62,678 nucleotides of DNA from Bacteroidia bacterium (GTDB lineage Bacteria; Bacteroidota; Bacteroidia; Bacteroidales; Prolixibacteraceae), in contig JAPLDR010000100.1 in the NCBI GenBank assembly GCA_026391655.1, forward strand, positions 1 through 62,678. Direction: 5' to 3'. A program made the translations under genes and the position numbers. Under the pieces are notes generated by a model. That model was not told where the DNA came from, did no database searches, and worked only from the letters and a program-made list of their open reading frames with translations. Shown piece by piece: positions 9,403 through 18,155 of this stretch (position 1 is its first letter; each line of letters starts with the position of its first letter).

Positions 9403-10486
9403 AATGTCTTCCTTTCCCTTCCTTTATTTTCAACCGGATATCAAGCGATGCATCCGAGAAAAGAAAATCACGTGTTGAGTCGGGCAGAAAATCGAGTACC
9501 TCGGATAATTTATCCGATTTTATAGCCTCCCTGACCTTCGAAGCGCTGATATAATCCGGCGAATTATCTGCTCCCAAGCCATTGGCTTTTCTCGTAACTT
9601 CTATAACTTCAACTCCAAATGAAGGCAGAATCCTTTTCATGGCCAGGTTATAAGCCTCAGTAGTTTTGCAAAAAATCTCTGTTCCGACATATCGCTTTTT
9701 AATCCCGAGAATCGGAACGACATAGTTTGCAAAAATTTGGACATCAAGTTCGGCCTGTTTTTGCATCACATCACTAACTGTTTCATTCTTCAGAAAATAA
9801 GCAGGGAAAATCGTTCCTGACACAATGTACATCCCCCCTCGAACCATCACTACATTTTTCAGATGTCCGATCCCTTTACGGATCAGTTCCCATCGTGTTG
9901 AAAACGGGAATGCAGAAAGATCCTCCTCTACAACACACAGATATACCACTTCATTCTCAGCAGCTGCCTTTTCGATCAGAAATTTATGTCCGTTCGTAAA
10001 TGGATTACAATTCACCACAATAGCCGCAACATCAGAGGTCTTTACGGGAACAACCAACGTTTTGAGGTAATCCTGATAGTTAATTATAGATTCAAAGCCA
10101 AACTCAAGCACGGCAAAAAGAGGCTCGGCTGTAGCAATTAACGTATATCCAAGGCCGCAGAAACGGACTGAATTCTCGGGTCGCGTAAAAACAAAAGTAT
10201 GCTTGTAGATCTTTAAAAGCTTTTCTGTCATATAGGTGACAATCAAAGCAAAAGCAGTGGTATCGCGGAATTTTGGGGCGACGACCACATACTTTAAAAT
10301 TCTCCCCAGGTGCGAACCTGTTCCAACTATCTCCCCTTTCAAATTATACACAATCATCGAGCATTCGACCTCTGACGGATCAAATATGAACCCAAGTCCA
10401 AGAAGAAAATCCTTCACCAACTTAACGTCGAAAGGGTTATCGAGATCGAGGGTCTCTTGCCGAAAATCGGTATCTTCAAAGGTCAT
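9401..10486 (-). CDS. citC: [Citrate (pro-3S)-lyase] ligase
   Basis: Acetylates the thiol of the citrate lyase prosthetic group with acetate and ATP, making the active acetyl-enzyme. The 361-residue protein has an N-terminal GNAT-like part (about 1-130, with APKFRDTTAFALIVTYM). A nucleotidyltransferase fold of the cytidylyltransferase type follows, shown by VVNCNPFTNGHKFLIEKA (HxGH-like site, about 158-175) and the closing ISASKVREAI motif. It is the last gene of the citD-citE-citF-citXG-citC cluster on the minus strand. The ATG at 10486 gives the expected length. Confidence 0.93.
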   Translation of the reverse strand: MTFEDTDFRQETLDLDNPFDVKLVKDFLLGLGFIFDPSEVECSMIVYNLKGEIVGTGSHLGRILKYVVVAPKFRDTTAFALIVTYMTEKLLKIYKHTFVFTRPENSVRFCGLGYTLIATAEPLFAVLEFGFESIINYQDYLKTLVVPVKTSDVAAIVVNCNPFTNGHKFLIEKAAAENEVVYLCVVEEDLSAFPFSTRWELIRKGIGHLKNVVMVRGGMYIVSGTIFPAYFLKNETVSDVMQKQAELDVQIFANYVVPILGIKKRYVGTEIFCKTTEAYNLAMKRILPSFGVEVIEVTRKANGLGADNSPDYISASKVREAIKSDKLSEVLDFLPDSTRDFLFSDASLDIRLKIKEGKGRH

Positions 10487-10529
10487 TTATTTCTTATTAA
10501 TTTGTTAATCAATAATAAAGAAGAATTAG

Positions 10530-10680
10530 TCAATTCGACAATATGACAATTCGGCGATTAAATTCAATGAAAATAATCTGATGATCCAAAAAAAATTCCA
10601 ACAATCTAATGTGAAAGAGACAACCAATGAAACTCAAAACCTATAATTGTCAAATTGTCGAATCGTCAAATTGTCGCATC
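10530..10680. repeat. Palindromic intergenic repeat (TTGTCAAATTGTCGAAT type)
   Basis: CAATTCGACAATATGACAAT near 10533 and TTGTCAAATTGTCGAATCGT near 10647 are inverted relatives. The right arm runs into the end of citXG, so the last residues of that protein (VMRQFDDSTI) are encoded by repeat sequence. Confidence 0.55.
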
Positions 10681-11960
10681 ACCAACCACACAAAAATAGT
10701 CACTGCCAGCAAATCAGCAGAGCCACCAGGCGAAATATTTTCATTTTTACAAAAATCGATCACCGCTGAATAATTTTGATCGTTGAAATCCCCGAGTGCT
10801 TTTTTGCATAGCTTCTTTAAAGCGTTCAATACATCCGGATTACTCCGGTAAAGGATATTCGTATCGTTGTTATGGGCTGCAATTGCTAAAAAACTTTTGA
10901 TGATCACTTCATCATTGAGTTCAGCAAATCCGGTAAGCTGTGGCAAACCAAACTCAAAAACAGTTCTGAATCCGCTTTCGGCCTCGCCACGTGCACCACT
11001 AAATCCATATTTCAGGAAGATTTTCTCACCATGACTTTTCGCTGATTCTGAACCTGCAACAAGTTCTTTCTTAATAAGATCCTTGCAAATATCCCGAATG
11101 ATGGTCCGGAATACTTCAGTTTTGAAATGATCGCTTTGACTAAACAGGTTTCCACAGGCAAACAGTGAAAGTCCCATTAAGAAGATGATTCCTTTTTGGG
11201 TATTAATATTTTGTGTTGCCTCGTACATTGCTGATTCCATGCGTAATCCGATGTTGCGGATAATTGGCAAAGCTTTTGTCATGTCGCTGTCGCGAAAGGT
11301 GAAACCCTCGCGCACCAACCCGACAAACCATGGAGAAATTGCTGCAGTGGAATTAATAAAAGTCTGATAATTCATATCAGCGTGACTTCCGTTGCTGAAT
11401 TTATCGACAAGACCGGGTTTCGGTGTGAGCGAAATTTCGTGAAGAAGTGCCTTAAGTGCGAGGGAAGAGAGTTTTGCAATAACAGATTCATCATGCTGTC
11501 GACGACAATAGTCAGCCATTTTCGGAAACATAAAGGATCTTAACTCTTCGGGTTCGTGGGCATTTTCGCGACGACATTCAATTGCGGGTCTTTCAAGACA
11601 GAAAAAGCACAACTTTGATTTTCCGGAAGAGACGGTATTGCCCTGTTGATCATTCAGATCGACATCAATAAATCGTCCAAGCGGATGGTTTTGCTCGAAG
11701 TCTTCACATACCTGTTTAATTTCCAGCAAGGTTAAAATCGCTGTTGAACACGGGACGAGGTAAAAATCTCCGGCCTCGTCACATACCTCAATCGACTCAT
11801 TGTCATCAATATCGACAAGATGAGCTTTTAGATTGTACTTCAACTCCTGCAAACAACACCTGAAAAAAACATTTACCGTGTGATTACTTTTGGGAAAGCC
11901 AGGAACATTCAGACTTAAACTCAGACTGGCCAATCCTTTCTGCGCAATCTGCTTTTTCAA
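10650..11960 (-). CDS. citXG: CitX-CitG fusion: apo-citrate lyase phosphoribosyl-dephospho-CoA transferase / triphosphoribosyl-dephospho-CoA synthase
   Basis: One polypeptide combines the two enzymes that make and attach the prosthetic group of citrate lyase. The N-terminal CitX part (to about residue 145) has SLSLSLNVPGFPK and NHPLGRFIDVDL. The C-terminal CitG part has SLTPKPGLVDKFSNGSHADM followed by helical segments and ends KNENISPGGSADLLAVTIF. The annotated start is a TTG at 11960. The conserved CitX N-terminus (LQSILDARDQRTF) continues upstream in the same frame to about 12000, but no ATG, GTG or TTG is found before a stop near 12030. Initiation from an unusual codon (ATA or ATT near 12015-12025) or a start damaged by an indel next to an A-run is likely, so the true 5' end is uncertain. 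Confidence 0.88.
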   Translation of the reverse strand: MKKQIAQKGLASLSLSLNVPGFPKSNHTVNVFFRCCLQELKYNLKAHLVDIDDNESIEVCDEAGDFYLVPCSTAILTLLEIKQVCEDFEQNHPLGRFIDVDLNDQQGNTVSSGKSKLCFFCLERPAIECRRENAHEPEELRSFMFPKMADYCRRQHDESVIAKLSSLALKALLHEISLTPKPGLVDKFSNGSHADMNYQTFINSTAAISPWFVGLVREGFTFRDSDMTKALPIIRNIGLRMESAMYEATQNINTQKGIIFLMGLSLFACGNLFSQSDHFKTEVFRTIIRDICKDLIKKELVAGSESAKSHGEKIFLKYGFSGARGEAESGFRTVFEFGLPQLTGFAELNDEVIIKSFLAIAAHNNDTNILYRSNPDVLNALKKLCKKALGDFNDQNYSAVIDFCKNENISPGGSADLLAVTIFVWLVMRQFDDSTI

Positions 11961-12048
11961 AAAGGTCCGCTGATCACGGGCATCTAATATGGATTGGAGA
12001 GGTTCGATTTTTTTTCTTATTAAATAAATTATAGCCTTTTATCTGTCT

Positions 12049-12076
12049 GTAGAGATGCGATTAATCGCGTCTCTAC
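12049..12076. repeat. GTAGAGACGCGATT palindrome
   Basis: A 28-nt near-perfect palindrome: GTAGAGATGCGATT followed by AATCGCGTCTCTAC. Related copies are seen at 29696-29722 and, as a half site, near 16953-16975. It sits between citF and citXG, where it could fold as a stem in the operon transcript. Confidence 0.65.
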
Positions 12077-12089
12077 TGTCTGCCTTTAT

Positions 12090-13646
12090 TTACTTCTCTT
12101 TAATCTGATGAATCACATCGATGATGGTGCCGTCGCGGTATTCGACAATTCCAACGATTTTATCGGTATATTCAAGTGGCTCGGGGATTCCTGTTATCGT
12201 ATCCACCTCTATTTCGAGATCGCGAATATCTTTAACATTGAGTCCGGCTCTCCTTAGATTCTCTTCCAACTCTTTAAAAGCCGGGTTAACACAAATTCCA
12301 CGTTCCGTAACAAGTACATGAACTGTTTCCCCAGGCGTGACAATCGTATGCACCCGTTTTTTTATAATCGGAATCCGGCCACGGAATGAAGGACAAACCA
12401 CAACCGTCAGTTTTGCACCTGAAGCGGTATCTGAATGTCCTCCCGATGCACCACGAATATAACCTTCGGAACCTGTGATCACATTCACATTAAAATCGAC
12501 ATCAATCTCGAGAGCTCCAAGCACAACGACATCGAGCTTATTTGTTATACAACCACAATTGAATGGATTGGCATACAATGCAGCCGGAATCTCAATGTGC
12601 CTTCTGTTATTCAGTAATGAATTACTCACTACTGCATCAAAAGATTGCACATCAAAAATAGTTTCGAATAGTCCGTCATTGAGCATATCGACACAATAGG
12701 AGGTAATGCCACCCAGCATAAAACTTCCTTTTATCCCCTGGACTTTCATCTTTTCGCGGATGAATTTAGCGACCGCTAATGAAGCGCCTCCTGCTCCAAC
12801 CTGGAAGGCAAAACCCGGCACAAAAAAACCGGAGTGTTCTATCACATCGGCTGCGAGTTTGGCAATCCGGAGATCCATGGGCGATTTAGTGATACGCGTT
12901 GTTCCTGTGGCAATTTTTGAGGCATCTCCAATCGAATCGACAAGTACAACATGATCAATGAAATTTTGAGAGATTGAGAGTGGGATGCAGGGATAATTAA
13001 CCAGATTGTCCGTTACAACTATCACCTGTTTGGCATATCGCGCATCAATAACCGCGTATCCGATCGAACCGAAAGCCGATTTCCCAGTGGAACCTGTTGC
13101 ATTTCCTTCGCAATCGGCAGCTGAAGCAGGAATTACTGCAAGATCGATCTGAATCTTCCCGGTATGGATGCTGCGAACCCTTCCTCCGTGTGAGTGAATC
13201 ACAACGGGAGTGTCGAGAACTCCCAAAGCAATGGCACGTCCCAATTGGTTCCGGATTCCTGATGAAAAGATTTTAGTAATCGTTCCGTCTTTCAAATAGG
13301 GGAGGATTGGATCATGACATTCATTCAATGACGATGAGGCAAGCGTAATTTCATGGATGCCCATATTGTGCAGGATCGTAAGCGTTTGAACCAGAAGAAT
13401 ATCCCCATTTCTAAGATGGTGATGAAACGAAACGGTCATCCCGTTGTGCGGATTACTTCGTATAATGGCTTCTTCGAGCGTTTTACAAAGTTTACTCTGG
13501 TGAGGCAAATACGCCTTATTTGGAGCAGGAATGGTTGGCTCATCCATCCAACCTTTGCGCAACTTTGTGAGCGCCCCCTGAAAAGGTTCCAATTTCCCGA
13601 TTCCCTCAATAAATTCAGGAATCTCCCTGCCTAAACTGTTTAGCAT
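12090..13646 (-). CDS. citF: Citrate lyase alpha subunit (citrate CoA-transferase)
   Basis: Exchanges acetyl for citryl on the acyl-carrier subunit. The 518-residue protein has the length of CitF and its typical N-terminal region (LNSLGREIPEFIEGIGKLEP). It also shows GMTVSFHHHLRNGDILL, SHGGRVRSIHTG, a Gly-rich FQVGAGGASLAVAKFI segment and GSEGYIRGASGGHSDTASGA (about 404-423). The AT-content and codon choice look like the neighbours. It lies 155 nt downstream of citE with a GCCAGTTGCC repeat in the gap, and 60 nt or more upstream of citXG. The lyase acts in the cytoplasm and splits citrate to acetate and oxaloacetate. No citrate transporter or oxaloacetate decarboxylase is in view. Confidence 0.96.
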   Translation of the reverse strand: MLNSLGREIPEFIEGIGKLEPFQGALTKLRKGWMDEPTIPAPNKAYLPHQSKLCKTLEEAIIRSNPHNGMTVSFHHHLRNGDILLVQTLTILHNMGIHEITLASSSLNECHDPILPYLKDGTITKIFSSGIRNQLGRAIALGVLDTPVVIHSHGGRVRSIHTGKIQIDLAVIPASAADCEGNATGSTGKSAFGSIGYAVIDARYAKQVIVVTDNLVNYPCIPLSISQNFIDHVVLVDSIGDASKIATGTTRITKSPMDLRIAKLAADVIEHSGFFVPGFAFQVGAGGASLAVAKFIREKMKVQGIKGSFMLGGITSYCVDMLNDGLFETIFDVQSFDAVVSNSLLNNRRHIEIPAALYANPFNCGCITNKLDVVVLGALEIDVDFNVNVITGSEGYIRGASGGHSDTASGAKLTVVVCPSFRGRIPIIKKRVHTIVTPGETVHVLVTERGICVNPAFKELEENLRRAGLNVKDIRDLEIEVDTITGIPEPLEYTDKIVGIVEYRDGTIIDVIHQIKEK

Positions 13647-13691
13647 TGCTAAGATATTTTTATATTTTTCTTATTCGAATTGTAGTGCTAT

Positions 13692-13799
13692 AAATTTACG
13701 CTACTGGCAGTTGGCAACTTGCAGCTAGCGGTATGGTGGTAAAATATAATCATCTGCTTCATCAATCTGCCAGTTGCCAGCCGCTAATTGCCAGAAGCC
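13692..13799. repeat. Interspersed GCCAGTTGCC-type repeat, two opposed arms
   Basis: TACTGGCAGTTGGCAACTTG near 13693 and CTGCCAGTTGCCAGCCGCTA near 13769 are opposed arms around an AT-rich spacer. The same layout occurs after queA and upstream of ilvC. Here the element sits inside the citrate lyase operon, between citF and citE. Confidence 0.75.
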
Positions 13800-13801
13800 T
13801 T

Positions 13802-14683
13802 TCATCCTACCGTTACATTAGCCAATCTTAGAATATATTCCGCTCTCGCAACAACCGGAGCATCAACCATCTTTCCGTCAATGGCAAAGACGCCGATACC
13901 TGCCGCACTATTGGTTCTGAACTCTTTAACAATGTGATACGCTTTTCTTATTTCCTCCTCAGTTGGAGTAAACACCTTGTGGATAATATCAATCTGCCTC
14001 GGATTAATGACCGCTTTCCCGGTAAATCCGATCTTTTTGGCATATTCGGTCTCTTTGCGTAAGCCTTCTTCGTCGTTCACATCGGGGAAAACAGTATCAA
14101 TCACATCGATATGACTTGCCTTGGCAGCCATTACGATCCGTTTACGCGCAAAATCAATTCCTGCACCATCAGGGGTATAAATAATATTCATATCAGCAGT
14201 CAGATCCTGTCCTCCAATGGTTATGGCATCTACACGACTGAATTTACTGGCAATACTAAACACATTCTGAACCCCCATTGCCGTTTCGATCATTGCATGA
14301 AGCGTCATTTTATTGTGTGGAAGTCCATGACGGTCTTCAATCCTCTCAATAATCTTTAATAATTCAGCTACCTCTTCTGCTGATTCTGTTTTAGGATACC
14401 GGATCGCAGAAGGTTGGAGCGGAACAATCTCTTCAAGATCGGCCAGGCCGAATGGGGTGCTCAGGTGATTAATCCTCACACAAACTTCGGAATCGTAAAA
14501 GTTGACCACTTTGATCATATTTCTGACCAAAGCCCGGGCAGCATCCTTTTGGTTCAGAGCGACGGCATCTTCAAGATCGAGCAGGATACTGTCGGCTCCG
14601 TAAATTCCACCCTGCTGTATCATTGCCGGATTATTCCCCGGAATATAGAGCATTGTTCTCCTTTTTTTGAAATTTTTTATCAT
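13802..14683 (-). CDS. citE: Citrate lyase beta subunit (citryl-ACP lyase)
   Basis: Cleaves citryl-ACP to acetyl-ACP and oxaloacetate. The 293-residue TIM-barrel protein of the CitE/HpcH-HpaI family shows RRTMLYIPGNNPAMIQQGG, SILLDLEDAVALNQKDAAR (metal and substrate contact region), CVRINHLSTPFG, AMIETAMGVQNVFSIA and ITIGGQDLTADM. The gene starts 11 nt after the citD stop, indicating translational coupling. A later ATG at 14653 is possible. Confidence 0.96.
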   Translation of the reverse strand: MIKNFKKRRTMLYIPGNNPAMIQQGGIYGADSILLDLEDAVALNQKDAARALVRNMIKVVNFYDSEVCVRINHLSTPFGLADLEEIVPLQPSAIRYPKTESAEEVAELLKIIERIEDRHGLPHNKMTLHAMIETAMGVQNVFSIASKFSRVDAITIGGQDLTADMNIIYTPDGAGIDFARKRIVMAAKASHIDVIDTVFPDVNDEEGLRKETEYAKKIGFTGKAVINPRQIDIIHKVFTPTEEEIRKAYHIVKEFRTNSAAGIGVFAIDGKMVDAPVVARAEYILRLANVTVG

Positions 14684-14694
14684 AACGATTCAGG

Positions 14695-14985
14695 TTATTT
14701 GAGTGTGCCCTCCTGTTGGTCGAGTGAGCGTTTGATTGCCGTTTCGAGACGGGCTTTAATTGTTGGTTCGAGAGCGCCCTTGTCTTTTGCAATCAAATGA
14801 ATATCAGTCATGTCGTATTGATCGAGCATATCCTCGACAATTCGATTGAAACTGACACCAAACTGCTGCATGACGGTGGAAGAGATCTCAAGCTTCCTGC
14901 CGGAATTGTCAGGAAGCGGTTCAATCAGAAAAATAACATCACTCGATTCGAAAGTGCCTGACTGTGCGGCTATTTTTGGCTTCAT
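14695..14985 (-). CDS. citD: Citrate lyase acyl carrier protein (gamma subunit)
   Basis: A 96-residue carrier protein that bears the phosphoribosyl-dephospho-CoA group. The N-terminal AAQSGTFESSDVIFLIEP contains the conserved Ser pair (about residues 14-15), one of which is the modification site in the family. The rest matches CitD in length and pattern (VEDMLDQYDMTDIHLIAKDK). It is the first gene of the cluster, and the promoter must lie within 14990-15060, which is AT-rich without a clear TAnnTTTG element. Confidence 0.93.
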   Translation of the reverse strand: MKPKIAAQSGTFESSDVIFLIEPLPDNSGRKLEISSTVMQQFGVSFNRIVEDMLDQYDMTDIHLIAKDKGALEPTIKARLETAIKRSLDQQEGTLK

Positions 14986-15067
14986 ATGTTAAAATTTAAA
15001 TGCTTTAAACGTCTCCATTGATCCTCAATTTCAATGAAATGAATATCAAAAAAATGCTTCAACTTCA

Positions 15068-15240
15068 TTGATTATGCAAAAGTAGGACTTTAATCTAATG
15101 GGAAGATGATTTTTGCAGATTATTTGGGAAGAATGGATTGTGAAACAACAACCAAATCCCGAAGGGATGAAATGATTATAGAAAGATCGCATCAGAGCAA
15201 CCATAACCCGGAAAGGGTGGAATAATTTACCCACAACACC
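15068..15240. repeat. Bacteroidota palindromic repeat (CCCGAAGGGATGAAATGAT type)
   Basis: Contains TCCCGAAGGGATGAAATGAT and ACCCGGAAAGGGTGGAATAA, units of a GC-rich repeat that is common in genomes of this phylum and produces spurious frames of the FHPFRV/IPSGFG kind. It lies between citD and the orphan gene at 15320. Together with 14986-15319 it forms a 334-nt stretch with no gene. Confidence 0.6.
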
Positions 15241-15280
15241 AAATAATCAACCATCCCGAAAAATAAATTATGATTTTTAT

Positions 15281-15309
15281 TTGCAAATGGATTATTATCA
15301 ATAAATTTG
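15281..15309 (+). promoter_or_regulatory. Promoter of the orphan gene at 15320
   Basis: TTG at 15281-15283 and a perfect TAAATTTG at 15302-15309 are spaced as in Bacteroidota promoters. The ATG at 15320 is only 11 nt from the -7 element, so the transcript would be almost leaderless. Confidence 0.5.
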
Positions 15310-15319
15310 ATTTAAAAAA

Positions 15320-16273
15320 ATGAATCTATCTGAAAGGACAAAGAATGATTTGATTATAATCTTATCAAAATTTGAAAAGGATACTTATAATGAGGATGAT
15401 ATTGAAAAACTATTGTTAATTCTACGTGCATTTTTTAAGGGACAAGGTATTGTATGGGAATTAGCATCATTCATAGCGCATCCAGAAGCGAGGAGTACAG
15501 GCATTTTTCAAGAAGAAATAGATACAAATTATGCAATACTGAAATATCAATTAGTTAATAGTGAGAAATTTGAATATAATCCATCAATAGAGGATGAAAA
15601 TCTTAAAATAAATCTTTTAAAAATTAAATCCCATATTTTTAAAGCTTTAATATTGGGAGGAATAAAAAATTATCCAGAAAAAAATCTTCTGTCAAGTTTA
15701 AATCTAAAAAGAAAAGATTGTTTAAAAATTTTAAACGAAACATATATTGGAGTAAATGGATACCATCAATTGAAAGAATTCAAAAACATACCTATTATAA
15801 CTCAAATTTTCAATTTAGTGTTTTCATTTATTCAGTCAAAAATGATATTGTCAGAAGATAAGATTATCTCTCAATTTGAGTATTGTTTTAAGCAAATAAA
15901 CATATCCTTGAATTTAAAATTCAACTACCATAAGTTTTTAAAAGACAATGCATCACAGCTTTTATTATGCATAATATGTATTCTTCATTCAAGACAGTTT
16001 ATGTTATTCGATGGAAATATTGGTAAATGTGAAATAGGATTAGTAAAAGATGATACTCAAACATCATGGGCTTTAAATTTAAATGCGAATGTTGAGGTAG
16101 AATTACAAAAACATATATCTATATGCTGGTTAATAATGAGTTTACGAAAAAATATTACTCAATTTATTCCGGGATTAGAAAATGTTTCAGAGTCAGAAAA
16201 AAGATTAGCATTAAAATATTTTAACGTAATTCGCAACAAAGAGGGAAAATTAGTAGTAGGAAAAAAAATATAA
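15320..16273 (+). CDS. Hypothetical protein (AT-rich orphan)
   Basis: A 317-residue protein I do not recognise. It is rich in Lys, Ile, Asn and Leu, predicted mainly helical, with no signal peptide or clear membrane segment. One hydrophobic stretch, SQLLLCIICILHSRQFMLF (about 214-232), could be buried or membrane-associated. A region near 240-290 has alternating strands (KCEIGLVKDDTQTSWALNLN). The gene is visibly more AT-rich than the citrate lyase and Bat genes on either side and is bracketed by unrelated intergenic repeats, which suggests acquisition by transfer. Confidence 0.6.
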   Translation: MNLSERTKNDLIIILSKFEKDTYNEDDIEKLLLILRAFFKGQGIVWELASFIAHPEARSTGIFQEEIDTNYAILKYQLVNSEKFEYNPSIEDENLKINLLKIKSHIFKALILGGIKNYPEKNLLSSLNLKRKDCLKILNETYIGVNGYHQLKEFKNIPIITQIFNLVFSFIQSKMILSEDKIISQFEYCFKQINISLNLKFNYHKFLKDNASQLLLCIICILHSRQFMLFDGNIGKCEIGLVKDDTQTSWALNLNANVEVELQKHISICWLIMSLRKNITQFIPGLENVSESEKRLALKYFNVIRNKEGKLVVGKKI

Positions 16274-16309
16274 CCCTACTAATTCTGAATTGTCCGTCCT
16301 TTGTGACTA

Positions 16310-16590
16310 TAAAACAACATTCGATCTTCCGGCGCATAGAAGGTTTTTATTTCAATTTCCCTTTGTGGTTGCGCCGGTTTTATCTGGCATTGATTTACCC
16401 GGGGTTGCATTCCCTGCGGTCATTTACCCCGGGCTACAAATATTCTGCCCCGCTGGGGCAGGGATCGCAAAAGAAATTACATTTTGTATTAAAATGAGAA
16501 CTTGTGTTCACACAAATACATCAATCGGAAATCATCAACCATTTTTTACCGCAATCAAAAGCTCCGGAGGAGCGAAATATTTGTAGAAAA
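16310..16590. repeat. GC-rich palindromic repeat block
   Basis: Contains TACCCGGGGTTGCATTCCCT, ATTTACCCCGGGCTACAAAT, GCCCCGCTGGGGCAGGGAT and AGCTCCGGAGGAGCGAAATA, short palindromes of the type dispersed in Bacteroidota genomes. The frames running through it are artefacts. It is part of an 811-nt stretch (16274-17084) without a gene. Confidence 0.6.
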
Positions 16591-16720
16591 ATAATACCTA
16601 AATAACAGGAGGCGCAACCAGAATGTAAAACGGAGATCGCAGGTTATTTGCGCCGCAAAGCCAAGGTAAATACAGAAAGAATTTGTGCAATTTCAATTAG
16701 CTGAAATGCTTCCAGGCACT

Positions 16721-16929
16721 GCCGATAGCCAAAAAGGTTGTGCATCTATCCTGTAAAGCTGTGACGATAGTCGGTAAAGCCGGGATTTATGCTGTAAAGC
16801 AGTGTCGATAACCAAAAAGGTTGTGCATTTGTGCTGCTTGAGAGTGTCGATATCCAAAAAGGTTGTGCATTTATGCTGCTGGATAGTGACGACAACCAAA
16901 ATGATTGTGCATTTATGCTGTGAATCATT
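16721..16929. repeat. Tandem repeat, five 41-42 bp units with a 21-bp sub-period
   Basis: Units begin at 16721, 16763, 16804, 16846 and 16888. The shared core is GTCGATAACCAAAAAGGTTG followed by TGCATTTATGCTGC and a GATAGT end. Unit 2 is divergent and shows the half-unit period of 21 bp through repeated TAAAGC. No coding role is apparent. A divergent sixth unit may precede 16721. Confidence 0.85.
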
Positions 16930-17084
16930 ATCCTAATTCCAGAATTTCGGACACGATATATCGCGTCTCTACATTCTTTAATGAATGCTTAACATTTTTT
17001 AATTAAATCATGACTAATGAAACAATTCAAAACACTATTTTCGTAACCGTTTTTAAAGCACAATAATTAATTATCTATTGGATT

Positions 17085-18080
17085 ATGAATCAAACATTGG
17101 ACATTAGAGAACTTAACGAACGAATTCAACGCGAAAGCTCATTTGTGGATCTTATATCCATGGAAATGAACAAGGTAATTGTCGGGCAGAAACATCTTGT
17201 CGAAAGCTTGTTGATCGGATTGTTATCCGATGGACACATACTGCTTGAAGGTGTGCCCGGATTGGCAAAAACATTGGCGATCAATACACTTGCAAAAACC
17301 ATTGATGCCAAATTTGCCCGGATTCAGTTTACCCCCGACCTTCTGCCTGCCGACTTAATCGGGACAATGATCTATAGTCAGAAGAATGAGGAGTTTGTGG
17401 TTCGCAAAGGACCCATTTTCACCAACTTTGTATTGGCCGACGAGATAAACCGTGCACCGGCAAAGGTACAATCGGCTTTGCTTGAGGCGATGCAGGAACG
17501 GCAGGTAACCATCGGAGCTCATACATATCCGCTCGAAAATCCATTTCTTGTGATGGCTACTCAGAACCCGATCGAACAAGAGGGAACCTACCGTTTGCCC
17601 GAAGCGCAGGTCGACCGTTTTATGTTGAAGGTAGTTTTAAACTATCCTAAAAAGGAAGAAGAGAAATTAATCATTCAGATGAATCTTCTTAAAGAGTTCC
17701 CAAAAGCAAAAACTGTGTTAAAACCTGGAGATATTGTCAGGGCAAGGGATATTGTGAAAGAAGTTTATATGGATGAGAAGATTCAGAAATATATTATAGA
17801 TATCGTATTTGCTACTCGTGAACCGAAAGCGCATGGGTTAGCCAAATTCGAGGAAATGATCACATATGGCGCCTCACCGCGTGCATCCATCAGTCTTGCC
17901 CAGGCCGCTAAAGCATTCGCCTTCATCAAACGACGCGGTTATGTGATCCCTGAAGATATCAGGGCCGTATGCCATGACGTATTGCGCCACCGTATCGGTT
18001 TAAGTTACGAAGCTGAAGCCAACAATCTTTCCACTGAAGAGATTATCAGCGAAATATTGAATACAATTGAAGTTCCTTAG
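17085..18080 (+). CDS. MoxR family AAA+ ATPase of the Bat operon
   Basis: AAA_3 family chaperone-like ATPase, 331 residues. The Walker A loop EGVPGLAKT is at about 55-63 and the Walker B region FVLADEINRAP at about 115-125. Sensor region ATQNPIEQEGTYRLPEAQVD and arginine-bearing ASPRASISLAQAAKAFA follow. MoxR proteins are thought to act with VWA-domain proteins in maturation of envelope or metal-dependent complexes. It heads an eight-gene plus-strand run with DUF58 and BatA-E, the conserved arrangement for Bacteroidota aerotolerance operons. The promoter probably lies in 16980-17080. Confidence 0.93.
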   Translation: MNQTLDIRELNERIQRESSFVDLISMEMNKVIVGQKHLVESLLIGLLSDGHILLEGVPGLAKTLAINTLAKTIDAKFARIQFTPDLLPADLIGTMIYSQKNEEFVVRKGPIFTNFVLADEINRAPAKVQSALLEAMQERQVTIGAHTYPLENPFLVMATQNPIEQEGTYRLPEAQVDRFMLKVVLNYPKKEEEKLIIQMNLLKEFPKAKTVLKPGDIVRARDIVKEVYMDEKIQKYIIDIVFATREPKAHGLAKFEEMITYGASPRASISLAQAAKAFAFIKRRGYVIPEDIRAVCHDVLRHRIGLSYEAEANNLSTEEIISEILNTIEVP

Positions 18081-18155
18081 TGGAAGGCTAGTACCGGTCA
18101 TTTAAAGATCAACTGTCAGAATTGTTATTAATCAATAATTCAATAAAACAGAAAA

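Noticed and set aside
15046-15234. Minus-strand 62-residue frame (HPFRVMVALMRSFYNHFIPS)
   Set aside because: Encoded by a dispersed palindromic repeat; such frames are well-known artefacts in Bacteroidota.
16290-16586. Overlapping plus-strand frames of 98 and 64 residues
   Set aside because: They run through a GC-rich palindromic repeat block and have no family resemblance or start signal.
16721-16929. Possible CRISPR array
   Set aside because: Units are contiguous tandem repeats without unique spacers and no cas genes are present.
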